Origin: Klebsiella aerogenes KCTC 2190
GTDB lineage: Bacteria; Pseudomonadota; Gammaproteobacteria; Enterobacterales; Enterobacteriaceae
NCBI RefSeq assembly: GCF_000215745.1
Contig: NC_015663.1
Span: forward strand, 1,922,001 to 1,986,000
Reading direction: 5' to 3'
DNA length: 64,000 nucleotides
Shown here in pieces: positions 1-8,778 of this stretch. Within the stretch, counting starts at the first letter, position 1. Each line of letters opens with the position of its first letter. The position numbers were made by a program, and so were the translations under genes. The notes below the pieces were generated by a model. It did no database searches and had not been told where the DNA came from. It saw only the letters and a list, made by a program, of their open reading frames with translations.

Positions 1-458
1 GAAGCAAGTGCGACTACGCCCCCTTCGCTGTGTCCTAAAACCCAAATACAGGGAGTGTGCATGTGACGTCTAAGCACGTCTACCCAGGATCGAACGTCGT
101 CAACATAATCAGCAATCGTCACCGCATTGGCATCCTCTACGGCCATTGCGCTAGCGAACATTCCACGTTTGTCGATACGAAGCGTCGCAAAGCCTTTGGC
201 AGCCAGTCCTTCAGCAAGAAGTCGGTAAGGCGAAGCATTCACACCAAGCGGGTTGTTTCCATCCTGATCGGTCGGCCCGGAGCCAGGAATGATAAGAACA
301 ACAGCGGTTGGTTTTGAATTCGGGGTGAGTAACGTACCTTTCAAAGGGCCTTTTGGCCCTGCGGCATCCAGGACAGTTTCGGAAAAGGTCACCGGTACTG
401 CCGCCAGACTCACAAATGGGCAAGCGTTCAAAAGGGTAATGGAGGCGGCAATTTTCAT
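1..458 (-). CDS. Alpha/beta hydrolase, partial (C-terminus beyond the window)
   Basis: The first 152 codons of a hydrolase that runs off the left edge. The N-terminus (MKIAASITLL and on to about residue 20) looks like a signal peptide, so the enzyme is probably exported. Residues 57-68 (IPGSGPTDQDGN) form the oxyanion-loop region of the serine-hydrolase fold. G142-H-S-E-G-G147 is the nucleophile elbow, with Ser144 as the likely nucleophile. The Asp and His of the triad would lie outside the window. AGGAAC upstream supports this ATG. It is cargo on the island bounded by the integrase and tRNA-Phe at 832-2359. The substrate cannot be inferred; family members include esterases and S33-type peptidases. 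Confidence 0.75.
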   Translation of the reverse strand, partial: MKIAASITLLNACPFVSLAAVPVTFSETVLDAAGPKGPLKGTLLTPNSKPTAVVLIIPGSGPTDQDGNNPLGVNASPYRLLAEGLAAKGFATLRIDKRGMFASAMAVEDANAVTIADYVDDVRSWVDVLRRHMHTPCIWVLGHSEGGVVALA

Positions 459-635
459 CGGCGATGTTCCTGTAAAATTAAGCGTACCCGGCAATTTATA
501 TTATAAGTATGGCTTGCTCTCCATTGATTAATACATCAGCGGCGTTAGAAAAGTACGCTCCTGGCACAGAACTGCTGTCAGATTAGGTTTAGATCTGTGC
601 CATAGCTGTGTCAGGTAAAATCTGAGCTAATTCAA

Positions 636-782
636 TTATGCTATTTTTTCAATGCTATTTGTCAATCCATCAAGATAGTCCGCATACCACCGCATCATTT
701 CCCGCCGTCTGTCCAGATATTGTGCTTGGTTACTGGTTCCGAGAATGCTTTTTTTATCCATGTGAGCGAGTTGCATCTCGAT
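636..782 (-). pseudogene. C-terminal remnant of a second tyrosine integrase
   Basis: A 48-codon open stretch after a TGA (783-785) reads as the end of a P4-type integrase: QLAHMDKKSILGTSNQAQYL followed by DRRREMMRWYADYLD. Family members carry LAH..K..GTYNQAQY, where the Tyr is the catalytic nucleophile. Here it is Ser (GTSNQAQY). With no upstream catalytic domain, the missing Tyr and the stop, this is a dead fragment. It lies directly downstream of the intact integrase and differs from it in sequence, so it is a leftover of another element and not a duplication of its neighbour. Confidence 0.72.
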
Positions 783-831
783 TCACGTGTTTTGAATTCC
801 GCATTTTCCTGATTGGTTTTGATGCGGGCTG

Positions 832-2088
832 CTATCGAGAATGGAGTTTTGCGAAGTCAAACGGGCTCACTGTTTTTTCCTCATTTGCATCCAGAAAATC
901 AGCCCACCACTGCAGCATCAGTCTGCGTTCATCCAGAAACTCCGCTTTATGGATATAAGCCGCACGTACGCCATTTCGTTCCTGATGGCTCATCTGGCGC
1001 TCCACTGCATCTCTCGACCATAATCCTGACTCAATCAACGAACTACAGGCCATTGCCCGGAAGCCGTGACCACAGACATCGATCTTTGTATCGTAGCCCA
1101 TCAGGCGTAATGCGTTATTCACCGTATTTTCACTCATGGGTTTCCAGGGATTATGGTCGCCAGTGAAAATCAACTCATATTCACCGCTGATGGTGTGGAT
1201 CTGCTGCAGAATATCCAGTGCCTGAGTTGAGAGTGGTACCAGATGCTCTGTACGCATTTTTGAGCCACGATGGGAATACTTTACCCCCTCAATAGGTTTC
1301 CGCTCAGGAGGAATGGTCCACATGGCTTTCTTGAAGTCGATCTCAGACCACCTGGCAAAGCGTAGTTCACTGGAACGGATGAAGATGAGTAGGGTAAGTT
1401 TAGTTGCCAGTCGGGTGAGAGGTTGCCCTCTGTATGCATCCAGTCGTTCAAGTAGCTCTGAAATGCGATTTAAGGCGAGGGCAGGGCGGTGCTGGCGTTT
1501 CACCGTCGTTAAAGCGCCAGCCATATCAACGGCAGGGTTATAGGTGATAATGCCTGACTGGGCAGCATAGCGCATGATTGCAGTGATACGCTGCTGAAGG
1601 CGCGCTGCAATCTCATAGATCTCTTTGGCTTCGGCTGCCTTTACTGGAACAAGTAAATCGGGAGTTCTGAGGGTGGTAATGTCACGTGAGCCAATAAAGG
1701 GAAACACATGAGTTTCGAGGCTTTTCAGTATTTTCTCACTGTGTGAATCTGACCATTTTTTGTTGCTCTTATGCCACTGCCTTGCGATGCCTTCGAATGT
1801 CTGAGCTGTTTCAGGCACAGACTTTTTGATCCGTTTATGTTCGCACGGGTCAGTTCCCTCAGCTATCAGCTTCCTCGCCGTATCGCGTTTTTCCCTTGCT
1901 TCTGATAACGAGACTTCTGGGTAGACGCCCAGAGCGAGCGTTTTTTCTTTGCCCAGAAACCGGTAACGCAGTCGCCAGTAGCGCGAGCCGTTAGGGTGAA
2001 CGAGCAAAAACATGTTGCCGCTGTCGGCAAGTTTATAAGGTTTTTCATCCGGTTTAGCTGCACGGATTTTAGCGTCAGTGAGCGCCAT
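832..2088 (-). CDS. P4-type tyrosine integrase of a tRNA-Phe island
   Basis: A site-specific recombinase of 418 residues, the usual size for prophage P4-type island integrases. The N-terminal DUF4102 arm-binding domain covers about residues 1-85 (LTDAKIRAAKP, then a YWRLRYRF strand), followed by a core-binding SAM-like domain and the catalytic domain from about 205. The catalytic residues are visible: Arg238 (IRSSELR), His341 and Arg344 (HGFR), His368 (SHQERNGVRAAY) and Tyr378. The typical QWWADFLD tail follows. AGGAG precedes the ATG. The gene lies 195 bp from the 3' end of tRNA-Phe and points away from it, the standard arrangement for an element integrated at a tRNA 3' end. It looks intact, so the island may still be excisable. 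Confidence 0.93.
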   Translation of the reverse strand: MALTDAKIRAAKPDEKPYKLADSGNMFLLVHPNGSRYWRLRYRFLGKEKTLALGVYPEVSLSEAREKRDTARKLIAEGTDPCEHKRIKKSVPETAQTFEGIARQWHKSNKKWSDSHSEKILKSLETHVFPFIGSRDITTLRTPDLLVPVKAAEAKEIYEIAARLQQRITAIMRYAAQSGIITYNPAVDMAGALTTVKRQHRPALALNRISELLERLDAYRGQPLTRLATKLTLLIFIRSSELRFARWSEIDFKKAMWTIPPERKPIEGVKYSHRGSKMRTEHLVPLSTQALDILQQIHTISGEYELIFTGDHNPWKPMSENTVNNALRLMGYDTKIDVCGHGFRAMACSSLIESGLWSRDAVERQMSHQERNGVRAAYIHKAEFLDERRLMLQWWADFLDANEEKTVSPFDFAKLHSR

Positions 2089-2249
2089 TGTCGGGGTCTC
2101 CTGATAGTAAATGGGGTATAAATTTTATCGAATCAGACTATACCCTCAGTTGTACCCTCGCAAGGGACTTGATGCGGGTTGAAGTTGATTGAGTTGGGTG
2201 GAGTTAAGGGATTGTAGAAGTGTTGATTTGTGCGGGCTTAGAATGCAAA

Positions 2250-2273
2250 AACGGACCTCCGTGGAGGTCCGTT
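2250..2273 (-). terminator. Intrinsic terminator downstream of tRNA-Phe
   Basis: A perfect 11-bp stem (AACGGACCTCC pairing with GGAGGTCCGTT) with a 2-nt loop. On the minus strand a run of Ts follows, 10 bp past the tRNA 3' end. It lies on the island side of the presumed crossover. Confidence 0.8.
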
Positions 2274-2283
2274 GATATGAATT

Positions 2284-2359
2284 TGGTGCCCGGACTCGGA
2301 ATCGAACCAAGGACACGGGGATTTTCAATCCCCTGCTCTACCGACTGAGCTATCCGGGC
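2284..2359 (-). tRNA. pheU: tRNA-Phe (anticodon GAA), CCA encoded
   Basis: A 76-nt cloverleaf on the minus strand: acceptor GCCCGGA pairs with TCCGGGC, then ACCA. The D-arm contains GCTCAGTCGGTAGAGC, the anticodon loop TTGAAAA gives GAA, and the T-arm has GGTTCGATTCC. It sits in the pheU position next to yjdC-dsbD. Its 3' end is the likely attachment site for the adjacent integrase. No second copy of the 3' end occurs in bases 1-831, so the other attachment site lies outside the window. Confidence 0.97.
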
Positions 2360-2369
2360 AACGGGGCGC

Positions 2370-2398
2370 ATTAAACCGTAATCCGCCCACTGCGTCAA
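2370..2398 (-). promoter_or_regulatory. sigma-70 promoter of tRNA-Phe
   Basis: On the minus strand: TTGACG at 2398-2393, a 17-bp spacer, and TTTAAT at 2375-2370. A GC-rich discriminator (GCGCCCC) follows, as in stable-RNA promoters under stringent control. Confidence 0.75.
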
Positions 2399-2473
2399 TG
2401 AAATTTCTCTATTTATTGTTTGATTGCTTATCTTTGCGGCAATTCTGCGTCAAAAGGCGCGTTTTGCTTAAAA

Positions 2474-4561
2474 TCACATCACTCCGTTATCGCCTTCGCG
2501 AACTTTCCAGCCGCTGGTGATGGCGATGGCATGGCGTTTTCCGGAGATGTCGTAATCGCCAACGAGCTCTTCGTCATCCCGTGGCGAACTGATGGTTAAG
2601 ATCGCATCCACTCCATGGCGGTAAGCGCCATGATGGCTGAAAATCGTGCCGATAAAGCATTTATCGTTGAGCCATACCGGGATCCACGCCACCGTTTCGA
2701 CAGTATAGTGTCCTGCAGCGCCGCCATAGTAGCTGTCCGCATCGTCTTTCGCAGTGCCAGGCGGGATCGGGCAAATCGGCTCATCGTTATCGTCAGCAGA
2801 TTTATCCTTTAGCAGGCTACCTTGCATGACGCCCAATGACTTCAATAAGCCAGCTCTATCTTTATCGTTTAAGGCGGGGGTGGGGGCCTGCTCGTTTTCC
2901 GCAGCGCTAATGATATTGAGGTTATAACGGTAGCGGATGGTGATGGCCGGCGTCAGGTCGCTCTGGTTGAACGGACGCAGCAGATAGAGATTATCTTCCC
3001 CAAACACGCCGTTAAACCACAGGGCGTAAACCTGGCCGTTGATTCTGATCCAGCGGCCCCACTGGTTCGCTCCGCGATCGTTAATAGAGTAAAGGGCGCC
3101 GGGCACGCCGGCATCGAAGTTATCGTCGTCATTGCTGTCGGCATTGTTCACCGACTCAAAGGCGCTATCACCGCGTTTCAGCACACCGGTATAGCTGAAC
3201 AGGCCGGTGCCGCCAACATAGCTATCGATGATGAGATCGCGTTTGCCGTCGCCGTCGAGGTCGATAAGCGTGAAGCTGACTTTGCCGTTTTCCGAATCGG
3301 CGCTGATATCGGAATGCAAAAACGCTTGCCATTCATCGTCGCTGATATCCGCCGCTGGCTTGGTCGTCGAGACCGGCGCGTCGTCGGCATAGGTGAGGGT
3401 AAAGTGAGTGACGTGGCCTGTGAGCGGGAACTGTTCCGCAATGTTCTCTAGCGCGAGTTCCGGGTTGCGTTTTTGCTCTTTTAGTACCGCATCGTGCAAC
3501 GTCTTCAGCGCGAGTATGTCGGCCTCTCGTTGCTGACGGGGGATAACTTTGCTAACAAAGGTGGGAAGCTGCCAGGTTCCGCCTGGGGTGATTTCCCGGC
3601 ACATGCCGGTACTGTACTTGAGGCTTTGCACAAAGGTTTTGCCATCCCACACACGTTCTTCCCCGTTAACGCAGTCGGCGACGCCGCGTCCCTTGTTGAA
3701 GAAGGTAATTACGCCATCGTTATAGCTGGAGGCATCAGTGGTTATCAGCTGTGGCCTGGCGGCCTGTGTGTTATCGACAACCCACATCGCGTAGCCGTCG
3801 TTATAGGCGGCGCGCCAGCATAGAGTCTGCAGCAGCGAGTGATTTTTATCCAGCGGGGCGACGGTGATCTGCCGTTCGTTGGCCGGAATTTCGGCGTTTT
3901 GCCAGTCATCACACTGGCGGTTGAGCGTGCTTTCCAATTGCGGCAGCCATTTCTGCTGTTGTTTCGCATTGAGCGCAACGGGCTGGGCGTTGTGAATAAA
4001 CGACGCGCTCAGGATCTCCGGTGCGGGAATGGCGCGCAGGACGGTGCTGCCGTCACCGCCACCTTTACGTAACAGCGCATCGGCGGTACCGATCCGCTGC
4101 TGGAATTCATCGATCTTGAGGAACACCGCGCTGCTGCCCGCGTTAGACAGCCGTTTGCGCTGGCCATTGAGCGCCAGCTCGATTTTAGCGTTTTGCTCCA
4201 GGGCGGTAATAAGCGCGCTGGTTTGCGTACTGTCAAAATGAAAATGGCTGTCGTCGATAGCCTCAAGCGCTCCGCGATCGTTATCGTTGATAAACAGATT
4301 TACGCTGGCATCTGGCGGAATATCGTGCTCGGTCTGCGCAAACGTGACCTGCGCGGTTGCCTGCCGCCCGGGGCCGGCGCTACGGGTCAGCAGAACGCTG
4401 ACTTCGCCCATTGTCGCGCCATAGCCCGCCGCCCGGCAGGTGCCGGTATTATCGCAGGCGACTTCCCAGTCTTTGTAGGCGAAAGAGAAACCGCGAGGAG
4501 GGGCGGCCATCAGCGAGGTCGAACAGAGCCCCAGTACGGCGGCCCAGAGAAGTGGACGCAT
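2474..4561 (-). CDS. DUF1176 domain-containing exported protein
   Basis: A secreted protein of 695 residues. A signal peptide (RPLLWAAVLGLC, cleaved near SLMA-APP) precedes the DUF1176 region (FAYKDWEVACDNTGTCRAAGY). That motif is typical of the family, whose function is unknown. Further on, IDLDGDGKRDLIID resembles an EF-hand-like or FG-GAP Ca-binding loop, in a part rich in Asp and Asn. I chose the ATG at 4561 because AGGGA sits just upstream; an in-frame ATG at 4576 lacks a ribosome site. In E. coli K-12, yjdC lies directly beside pheU, so this gene is an extra here. It appears monocistronic. Confidence 0.8.
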   Translation of the reverse strand: MRPLLWAAVLGLCSTSLMAAPPRGFSFAYKDWEVACDNTGTCRAAGYGATMGEVSVLLTRSAGPGRQATAQVTFAQTEHDIPPDASVNLFINDNDRGALEAIDDSHFHFDSTQTSALITALEQNAKIELALNGQRKRLSNAGSSAVFLKIDEFQQRIGTADALLRKGGGDGSTVLRAIPAPEILSASFIHNAQPVALNAKQQQKWLPQLESTLNRQCDDWQNAEIPANERQITVAPLDKNHSLLQTLCWRAAYNDGYAMWVVDNTQAARPQLITTDASSYNDGVITFFNKGRGVADCVNGEERVWDGKTFVQSLKYSTGMCREITPGGTWQLPTFVSKVIPRQQREADILALKTLHDAVLKEQKRNPELALENIAEQFPLTGHVTHFTLTYADDAPVSTTKPAADISDDEWQAFLHSDISADSENGKVSFTLIDLDGDGKRDLIIDSYVGGTGLFSYTGVLKRGDSAFESVNNADSNDDDNFDAGVPGALYSINDRGANQWGRWIRINGQVYALWFNGVFGEDNLYLLRPFNQSDLTPAITIRYRYNLNIISAAENEQAPTPALNDKDRAGLLKSLGVMQGSLLKDKSADDNDEPICPIPPGTAKDDADSYYGGAAGHYTVETVAWIPVWLNDKCFIGTIFSHHGAYRHGVDAILTISSPRDDEELVGDYDISGKRHAIAITSGWKVREGDNGVM

Positions 4562-4626
4562 AGAAATCCCTGCCACAGAAAGTGTCAGGGAATTATATGC
4601 GCCTTGCAGGGCTTGGGAAATCCGAA

Positions 4627-5202
4627 TTACGTGAGCGCGCCGCCCATCCGGCAGCGGGCAAAGCGCAGGATATCTTCCGCCAGACGATGGGCGGTATCGA
4701 CGTCGGCCTGGCTACGTTTGATCAGCATGCGGCTCAGGCAGCCTTCGACGATTAATTCCATCTGCTTGGCGACCATTTCCGGATCATCCACCTCAAGCTG
4801 AGTGAGCAGCTCGTGCGTGTAGGCCAGCGAAGCCTGCTTCTGCTGTTCCGCTAACTGGTGAATTGGGTGCTGGGCATCCGGGTAAAAGGTACAGGCGGCG
4901 ATAAACAGGCAGCCGGGATAACGGTGGTTGCTGACGCATTTGGTCAGTGCGCTATAGCGCGCCAGCAGCTTTTGTTCTGCGCTCAGCGTCTCATCCAGCA
5001 ATAGCTGGCGACGCCAGGCGTCTACCTGCTGGCTTAAATAACGCAGGGCGTCATAGAGCAACGCTTCGCGGTCAGGCCAAAAACGCTTGAGGTCATCAAG
5101 CGGATATGCGACGCGGTCGGCGACCATTTCCAGCGTGGTGTTGGCGATACCCTCGATTTCGAGAATTTGTATGGCTTCACCCAGGACATCTTCACGTTGC
5201 AC
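4627..5202 (-). CDS. yjdC: TetR-family transcriptional regulator YjdC
   Basis: A TetR-type regulator of 191 residues matching E. coli YjdC in length and position. The N-terminal helix-turn-helix lies around residues 15-50 ([20 protein letters not shown]). The C-terminal domain contains [16 protein letters not shown]. The start is a GTG at 5202: GGAGGAG lies 7 nt upstream, and the E. coli protein begins MQREDVLG, as here. The longer ATG frame at 5217 would place the ribosome site inside the coding region. It follows dsbD by 35 bp on the same strand, as in E. coli. Its targets cannot be read from the sequence. Confidence 0.92.
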   Translation of the reverse strand: MQREDVLGEAIQILEIEGIANTTLEMVADRVAYPLDDLKRFWPDREALLYDALRYLSQQVDAWRRQLLLDETLSAEQKLLARYSALTKCVSNHRYPGCLFIAACTFYPDAQHPIHQLAEQQKQASLAYTHELLTQLEVDDPEMVAKQMELIVEGCLSRMLIKRSQADVDTAHRLAEDILRFARCRMGGALT

Positions 5203-5237
5203 GGTAGTCTCCTCCATTTATCCTCCTCAAGTGTCGT

Positions 5238-6962
5238 TCACGGTTGCCAATCGCGCAAATGGGCGCTGAATGCCGCGGCATCCATAAACCCGGTGACGCG
5301 CTGCGCGGGCTGTTCTTCTCCCTGCGCGTTGAAGAACAGAATCGTCGGCAAGCCGAGCACCTGTAAATGTTTCAGCAGGGCCGCGTCTTGCGCGCTGTTC
5401 TTGGTGACATCCACTTGTAGCAGAACGGTCTCTTTTAGGGCCTGTCGCACTTCAGGAGCGCTAAAGGTATATTTTTCGAACTCTTTACAGGCCACGCACC
5501 AGTCGGCATACAGATCGAGCATGACCGGTTTCCCTTTGGCCTGCGCCAGCGCCTGGTTGAGTTCATCAACGGTGCTGACGCGGGTAAATTCCAGATGCGC
5601 CTGCTGCTGGACAGCCGGCGCGCCAAAGGCCCAATCCTGCAGCGGACGCGCGCTAACCAGCGCAGCGCCCAGCATGACGATTTGCACCAGCCGTAGCCAC
5701 GGTTTGCTCGCGCCAAGCGAGGTAATAAACGCCCAGCTAAAGAAGGCGACGCCAAGCAGCGACCACAGGCGTAAACCCCAGGCTTCGCCAATAACGCGCT
5801 CCAGTAAAAAAACCGGCAGCGCGAGGATCACGAAGCCAAACGCGGTCTTGACATGAGCCATCCACGGCCCGCTCTTTGGTAGCAGACGGTTACCGAACAC
5901 GGTCACCAGGATCAGCGGCAGCCCCATTCCCAGCGCGTACAGATACAGCGTGCCGCCGCCGAGCCACAGGTTACCGCTTTGGGCGATATACAACAGAATG
6001 GCGCTAAGCGGGGCCGTAGTGCAAGGGGAACAGATAAGCCCGGCGATAGCGCCCATTGCAAACACGCCGCCCGGCGAGCCCCCCTGGCGCTTGTTGCTCA
6101 TTAGCGTCAGTCGGGTTTGCAGTGATGAAGGCAACTGCAGCGTAAACAGGCCGAACATCGACAGCGCCAGCGCGATAAATACCACTGACAGCCCAATTAA
6201 TACGTAAGGGTGCTGCAGCGCGGCCTGGAATTGCAGACCGGCGGCGGCCACGACCAGACCCAGCGCGGTATAGGTTACCGCCATCCCCTGGACATAAATA
6301 AATGCCAGCAGCAGGGCGCGCGCCGTCGATAAGCGCTGTTTACCGCCGAGGACAATCCCGGAAATCAGCGGATACATCGGTAAAACACAAGGCGTAAAGG
6401 CGATGCCGATACCAATCAGCAGCGCCCATAGCGCCGAAAATGGCAGCGACGCGGGTTCCGCGCCGGTCTGGCTGCCGCTGGCCGGGAGCGTGGCGGACGC
6501 TGAAGGTTTGGCCGCTTGCGCCTTGTCGGAATCGGCGAGCACCGGGCTGAGCGGCACGACTTTGGTCTCCGGCGGATAGCAGAACCCGGCGTCGGCACAG
6601 CCCTGATAGGTGACGGTCAGCGTGGCTGCTTTGCTGGCTTGCGTGAGAGTAATCGGCAACGTCAGGCGCTGACGATAAATTTCGCTTTTGCCATAAAACT
6701 CGTCTTCATGCCATTCGCCAGGCGGTAGAGAAGGTTCGACGATCGCCGCGTCCTTTGTCGTCAGCGTAACCTGCTTACGGTAGAGGTAGTAGCCATCCTT
6801 GATGCGCCAGCTCAGGTTGAGGTCGTGTTGATTCTGCTGAAAGTCAAAGGCGAAAGCCCGATCGGCGGGCACGAAGTTTGAGCGCCCGGGGGCGTCAAAC
6901 AACCCGGCGCTGGCGGATGCGCTGCACAGTAGCAGGATCAGCGTAATGATGCGTTGAGCCAT
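5238..6962 (-). CDS. dsbD: Thiol:disulfide interchange protein DsbD
   Basis: An inner-membrane reductase that carries electrons from cytoplasmic thioredoxin to periplasmic DsbC, DsbG and CcmG. A signal peptide (1-19) precedes the periplasmic alpha domain, whose Cys122 and Cys128 (GCADAGFC) equal mature residues 103 and 109. The eight-helix beta domain carries FTPCVLPM and ICSPCTTAP. The C-terminal thioredoxin-like gamma domain has [11 protein letters not shown]. All six redox cysteines are present. Length 574, close to the 565 of E. coli. The start codon lies inside the end of cutA (25-bp overlap), so the two are probably translationally coupled. Confidence 0.97.
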   Translation of the reverse strand: MAQRIITLILLLCSASASAGLFDAPGRSNFVPADRAFAFDFQQNQHDLNLSWRIKDGYYLYRKQVTLTTKDAAIVEPSLPPGEWHEDEFYGKSEIYRQRLTLPITLTQASKAATLTVTYQGCADAGFCYPPETKVVPLSPVLADSDKAQAAKPSASATLPASGSQTGAEPASLPFSALWALLIGIGIAFTPCVLPMYPLISGIVLGGKQRLSTARALLLAFIYVQGMAVTYTALGLVVAAAGLQFQAALQHPYVLIGLSVVFIALALSMFGLFTLQLPSSLQTRLTLMSNKRQGGSPGGVFAMGAIAGLICSPCTTAPLSAILLYIAQSGNLWLGGGTLYLYALGMGLPLILVTVFGNRLLPKSGPWMAHVKTAFGFVILALPVFLLERVIGEAWGLRLWSLLGVAFFSWAFITSLGASKPWLRLVQIVMLGAALVSARPLQDWAFGAPAVQQQAHLEFTRVSTVDELNQALAQAKGKPVMLDLYADWCVACKEFEKYTFSAPEVRQALKETVLLQVDVTKNSAQDAALLKHLQVLGLPTILFFNAQGEEQPAQRVTGFMDAAAFSAHLRDWQP

Positions 6963-7261
6963 GAGAGGTAATCGTTGTCTCCGTGAGTAACCGGCAGGAC
7001 CAGTAGTTCGGGGGTTTGATACGGGTGATGGGACTTCAGGCAGTCCAGTAACGCCTGCTGATGGGCCTGATTGGTTTTGAGCAGCATCTGGACTTCATAC
7101 TCCTGCTCAAGCTTTCCTTCCCAGTAGTAGAGCGACGTCGCTCCCGGCAGGATGGTGGCGCAGGCGGCGAGTTTTTCCCCGAGCGCTTTGGCCGCCAGAT
7201 CCTGGGCGGTCGCTTCATCCGGCGCGGTACAGAGTACAACAACAGCATCAGGCGTAGTCAT
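6938..7261 (-). CDS. cutA: Divalent cation tolerance protein CutA
   Basis: A small trimeric cytoplasmic protein of 107 residues. Signature stretches are [39 protein letters not shown] and [21 protein letters not shown]. The start at 7261 (MTTPDAVVV) follows GAGG with good spacing; a longer frame to 7303 has no ribosome site and exceeds the family length. The gene was named for copper tolerance in E. coli, a phenotype later attributed largely to the overlapping dsbD, so the molecular role is uncertain. First gene of the cutA-dsbD-yjdC unit. Confidence 0.95.
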   Translation of the reverse strand: MTTPDAVVVLCTAPDEATAQDLAAKALGEKLAACATILPGATSLYYWEGKLEQEYEVQMLLKTNQAHQQALLDCLKSHHPYQTPELLVLPVTHGDNDYLSWLNASLR

Positions 7262-7321
7262 CGTGAACCTCGTATCAGCGAAAAGAGGCACTATAGCATG
7301 CATGATGCGGGGAGATTAACC

Positions 7322-7353
7322 AAAGGGGCCAGTTACTTTACTGGCCCCTTTTT
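7322..7353 (-). terminator. Terminator after dcuA
   Basis: Stem GGGGCCAGT (7325-7333) pairs with ACTGGCCCC (7340-7348), flanked by A/T runs on both sides. It can end dcuA transcription on the minus strand. Confidence 0.75.
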
Positions 7354-7360
7354 AACGATC

Positions 7361-8662
7361 TTACAGCATGAGGCCGCCGAAGATGAATCCAAGGATCACG
7401 CAAAGCGTAATGGCGATGACGCCCGGGATCAGGAAGGCGTGGTTAAAGACATATTTGCCGATACGCGTGGAGCCAGTGTCGTCCATTTCGACCGCGGCCA
7501 GCAGGGTCGGATAGGTTGGCAGCACGAACAGCGCTGAGACCGCGGCGAATGAGGCAATTGCCGTCAGCGGGGTGACACCGAGCAGCAGCGCGGCTGGCAT
7601 CAACGCCTTGGTAGTGGCGGCCTGTGAATAGAGCAGCGTAGCGGCGAAGAACAGCACTACCGCCAGCAGCCACGGATAGTTGTGCAGCAGATCGCCCGCT
7701 ACCGTCTGGATATCGGCAATGTGCGCTTTGACGAAGGTATCTCCAAGCCAGGCGACGCCGAGCACGCAGACGCAGGCGCTCATCCCGGACTTAAAGGTGC
7801 TGGCGTTCAGCACTTCGCCAGTGTCGATCTTACAGGTGATGCTAATCAGCGTGGCGATGGTCAGCATGAAGACTACGATCGCTTCGTTACGCGGCAGTAC
7901 CGGGTTCTGGATCAGGCCGACGGTGTCGCTGATGGCAGTAGCGTAGAACATGACCGCGACGATGCCGACGAGGAACAGCAGGACGGAGCGTTTAGCGTGC
8001 GGCTTCAGTTCGAAGACCTGACTGCCGCGCAGGCTCACTTCCCCTTTTGCCAGCCGTTCCTGGTAGACCGGGTCGTCTTTCAGCTCGCAGCCGAGGAAGT
8101 TACAGACCACGGCGGTCAGCATGACGGCAATCAGGGTAACCGGCAGGCAGATCGCCAGCAGCGTCAGGTAGCTGACGCCAAGCGGTTCGAGAATACCGGC
8201 AAAGAAGACCACTGCCGCGGAGATCGGCGAGGCGGTAATCGCAATCTGCGAAGCGACAACGGCGATGGAGAGTGGGCGGGAAGGGCGAATACCCTGCTCT
8301 TTCGCCACTTCGGTAATCACTGGCAGGGTAGAGAACGCGGTATGACCGGTGCCTGCCAGCACGGTCATAAACCAGGTGACCAGCGGCGCCAGGAAGGTAA
8401 TGTACTTGGGATGGCGGCGTAGCATACGTTCGGCGAGGCTGACCAGATAATCCATCCCTCCGGCGACCTGCATCGCGGCGATTGCGGCGATAACCGCCAT
8501 GATGATTTCAATGACGTCAAAGGGGATTGCGCCGGGTGGAATTTGAAAAATTAAGGTTAAGACGAGGACGCCGAGGCCACCGGCAAAGCCGATACCAATG
8601 CCCCCGAGTCGGGCCCCCAAATAGATTGCCAGCAGGACAACCACGAGCTCTGCACCAAACAT
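7361..8662 (-). CDS. dcuA: Anaerobic C4-dicarboxylate transporter DcuA
   Basis: An inner-membrane antiporter of 433 residues exchanging fumarate, aspartate or malate for succinate. The family's N-terminus is present (MFGAELVVVLLAIYLGARLGGIGIGF), then about ten or more hydrophobic segments and the conserved GTGHTAFSTLPVI loop. AAGGAAGG lies 6 nt before the ATG. It follows aspA with a terminator between them (8721-8758), so it gets read-through plus possibly its own promoter. Functionally it supplies aspartate for AspA to make fumarate, the acceptor used by FrdABCD encoded about 20 kb away. Confidence 0.97.
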   Translation of the reverse strand: MFGAELVVVLLAIYLGARLGGIGIGFAGGLGVLVLTLIFQIPPGAIPFDVIEIIMAVIAAIAAMQVAGGMDYLVSLAERMLRRHPKYITFLAPLVTWFMTVLAGTGHTAFSTLPVITEVAKEQGIRPSRPLSIAVVASQIAITASPISAAVVFFAGILEPLGVSYLTLLAICLPVTLIAVMLTAVVCNFLGCELKDDPVYQERLAKGEVSLRGSQVFELKPHAKRSVLLFLVGIVAVMFYATAISDTVGLIQNPVLPRNEAIVVFMLTIATLISITCKIDTGEVLNASTFKSGMSACVCVLGVAWLGDTFVKAHIADIQTVAGDLLHNYPWLLAVVLFFAATLLYSQAATTKALMPAALLLGVTPLTAIASFAAVSALFVLPTYPTLLAAVEMDDTGSTRIGKYVFNHAFLIPGVIAITLCVILGFIFGGLML

Positions 8663-8720
8663 ATATGCCTTCCTTGTTTTTTAACAAGTTGATATTGAAT
8701 TGTTGTCGTTTCGTAAACCC

Positions 8721-8758
8721 AAAAAAGCAAAAAGGCATGTCATCACTGACATGCCTTT
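8721..8758 (-). terminator. Intrinsic terminator between aspA and dcuA
   Basis: A 12-bp perfect stem (AAAGGCATGTCA, 8731-8742, with 8747-8758) and a 4-nt loop. On the minus strand it is followed by TTTTTGCTTTTTT. Placed after aspA and before dcuA, it should lower dcuA expression relative to aspA. Confidence 0.85.
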
Positions 8759-8778
8759 GGTTAGTTTACCCTGAAAGC

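Noticed and set aside
563..601. An 8-bp inverted repeat (GGCACAGA / TCTGTGCC) in the gap between the hydrolase and the integrase remnant.
   Set aside because: The loop is 23 nt and no T tract follows, so it is too weak to call a terminator or an att site.
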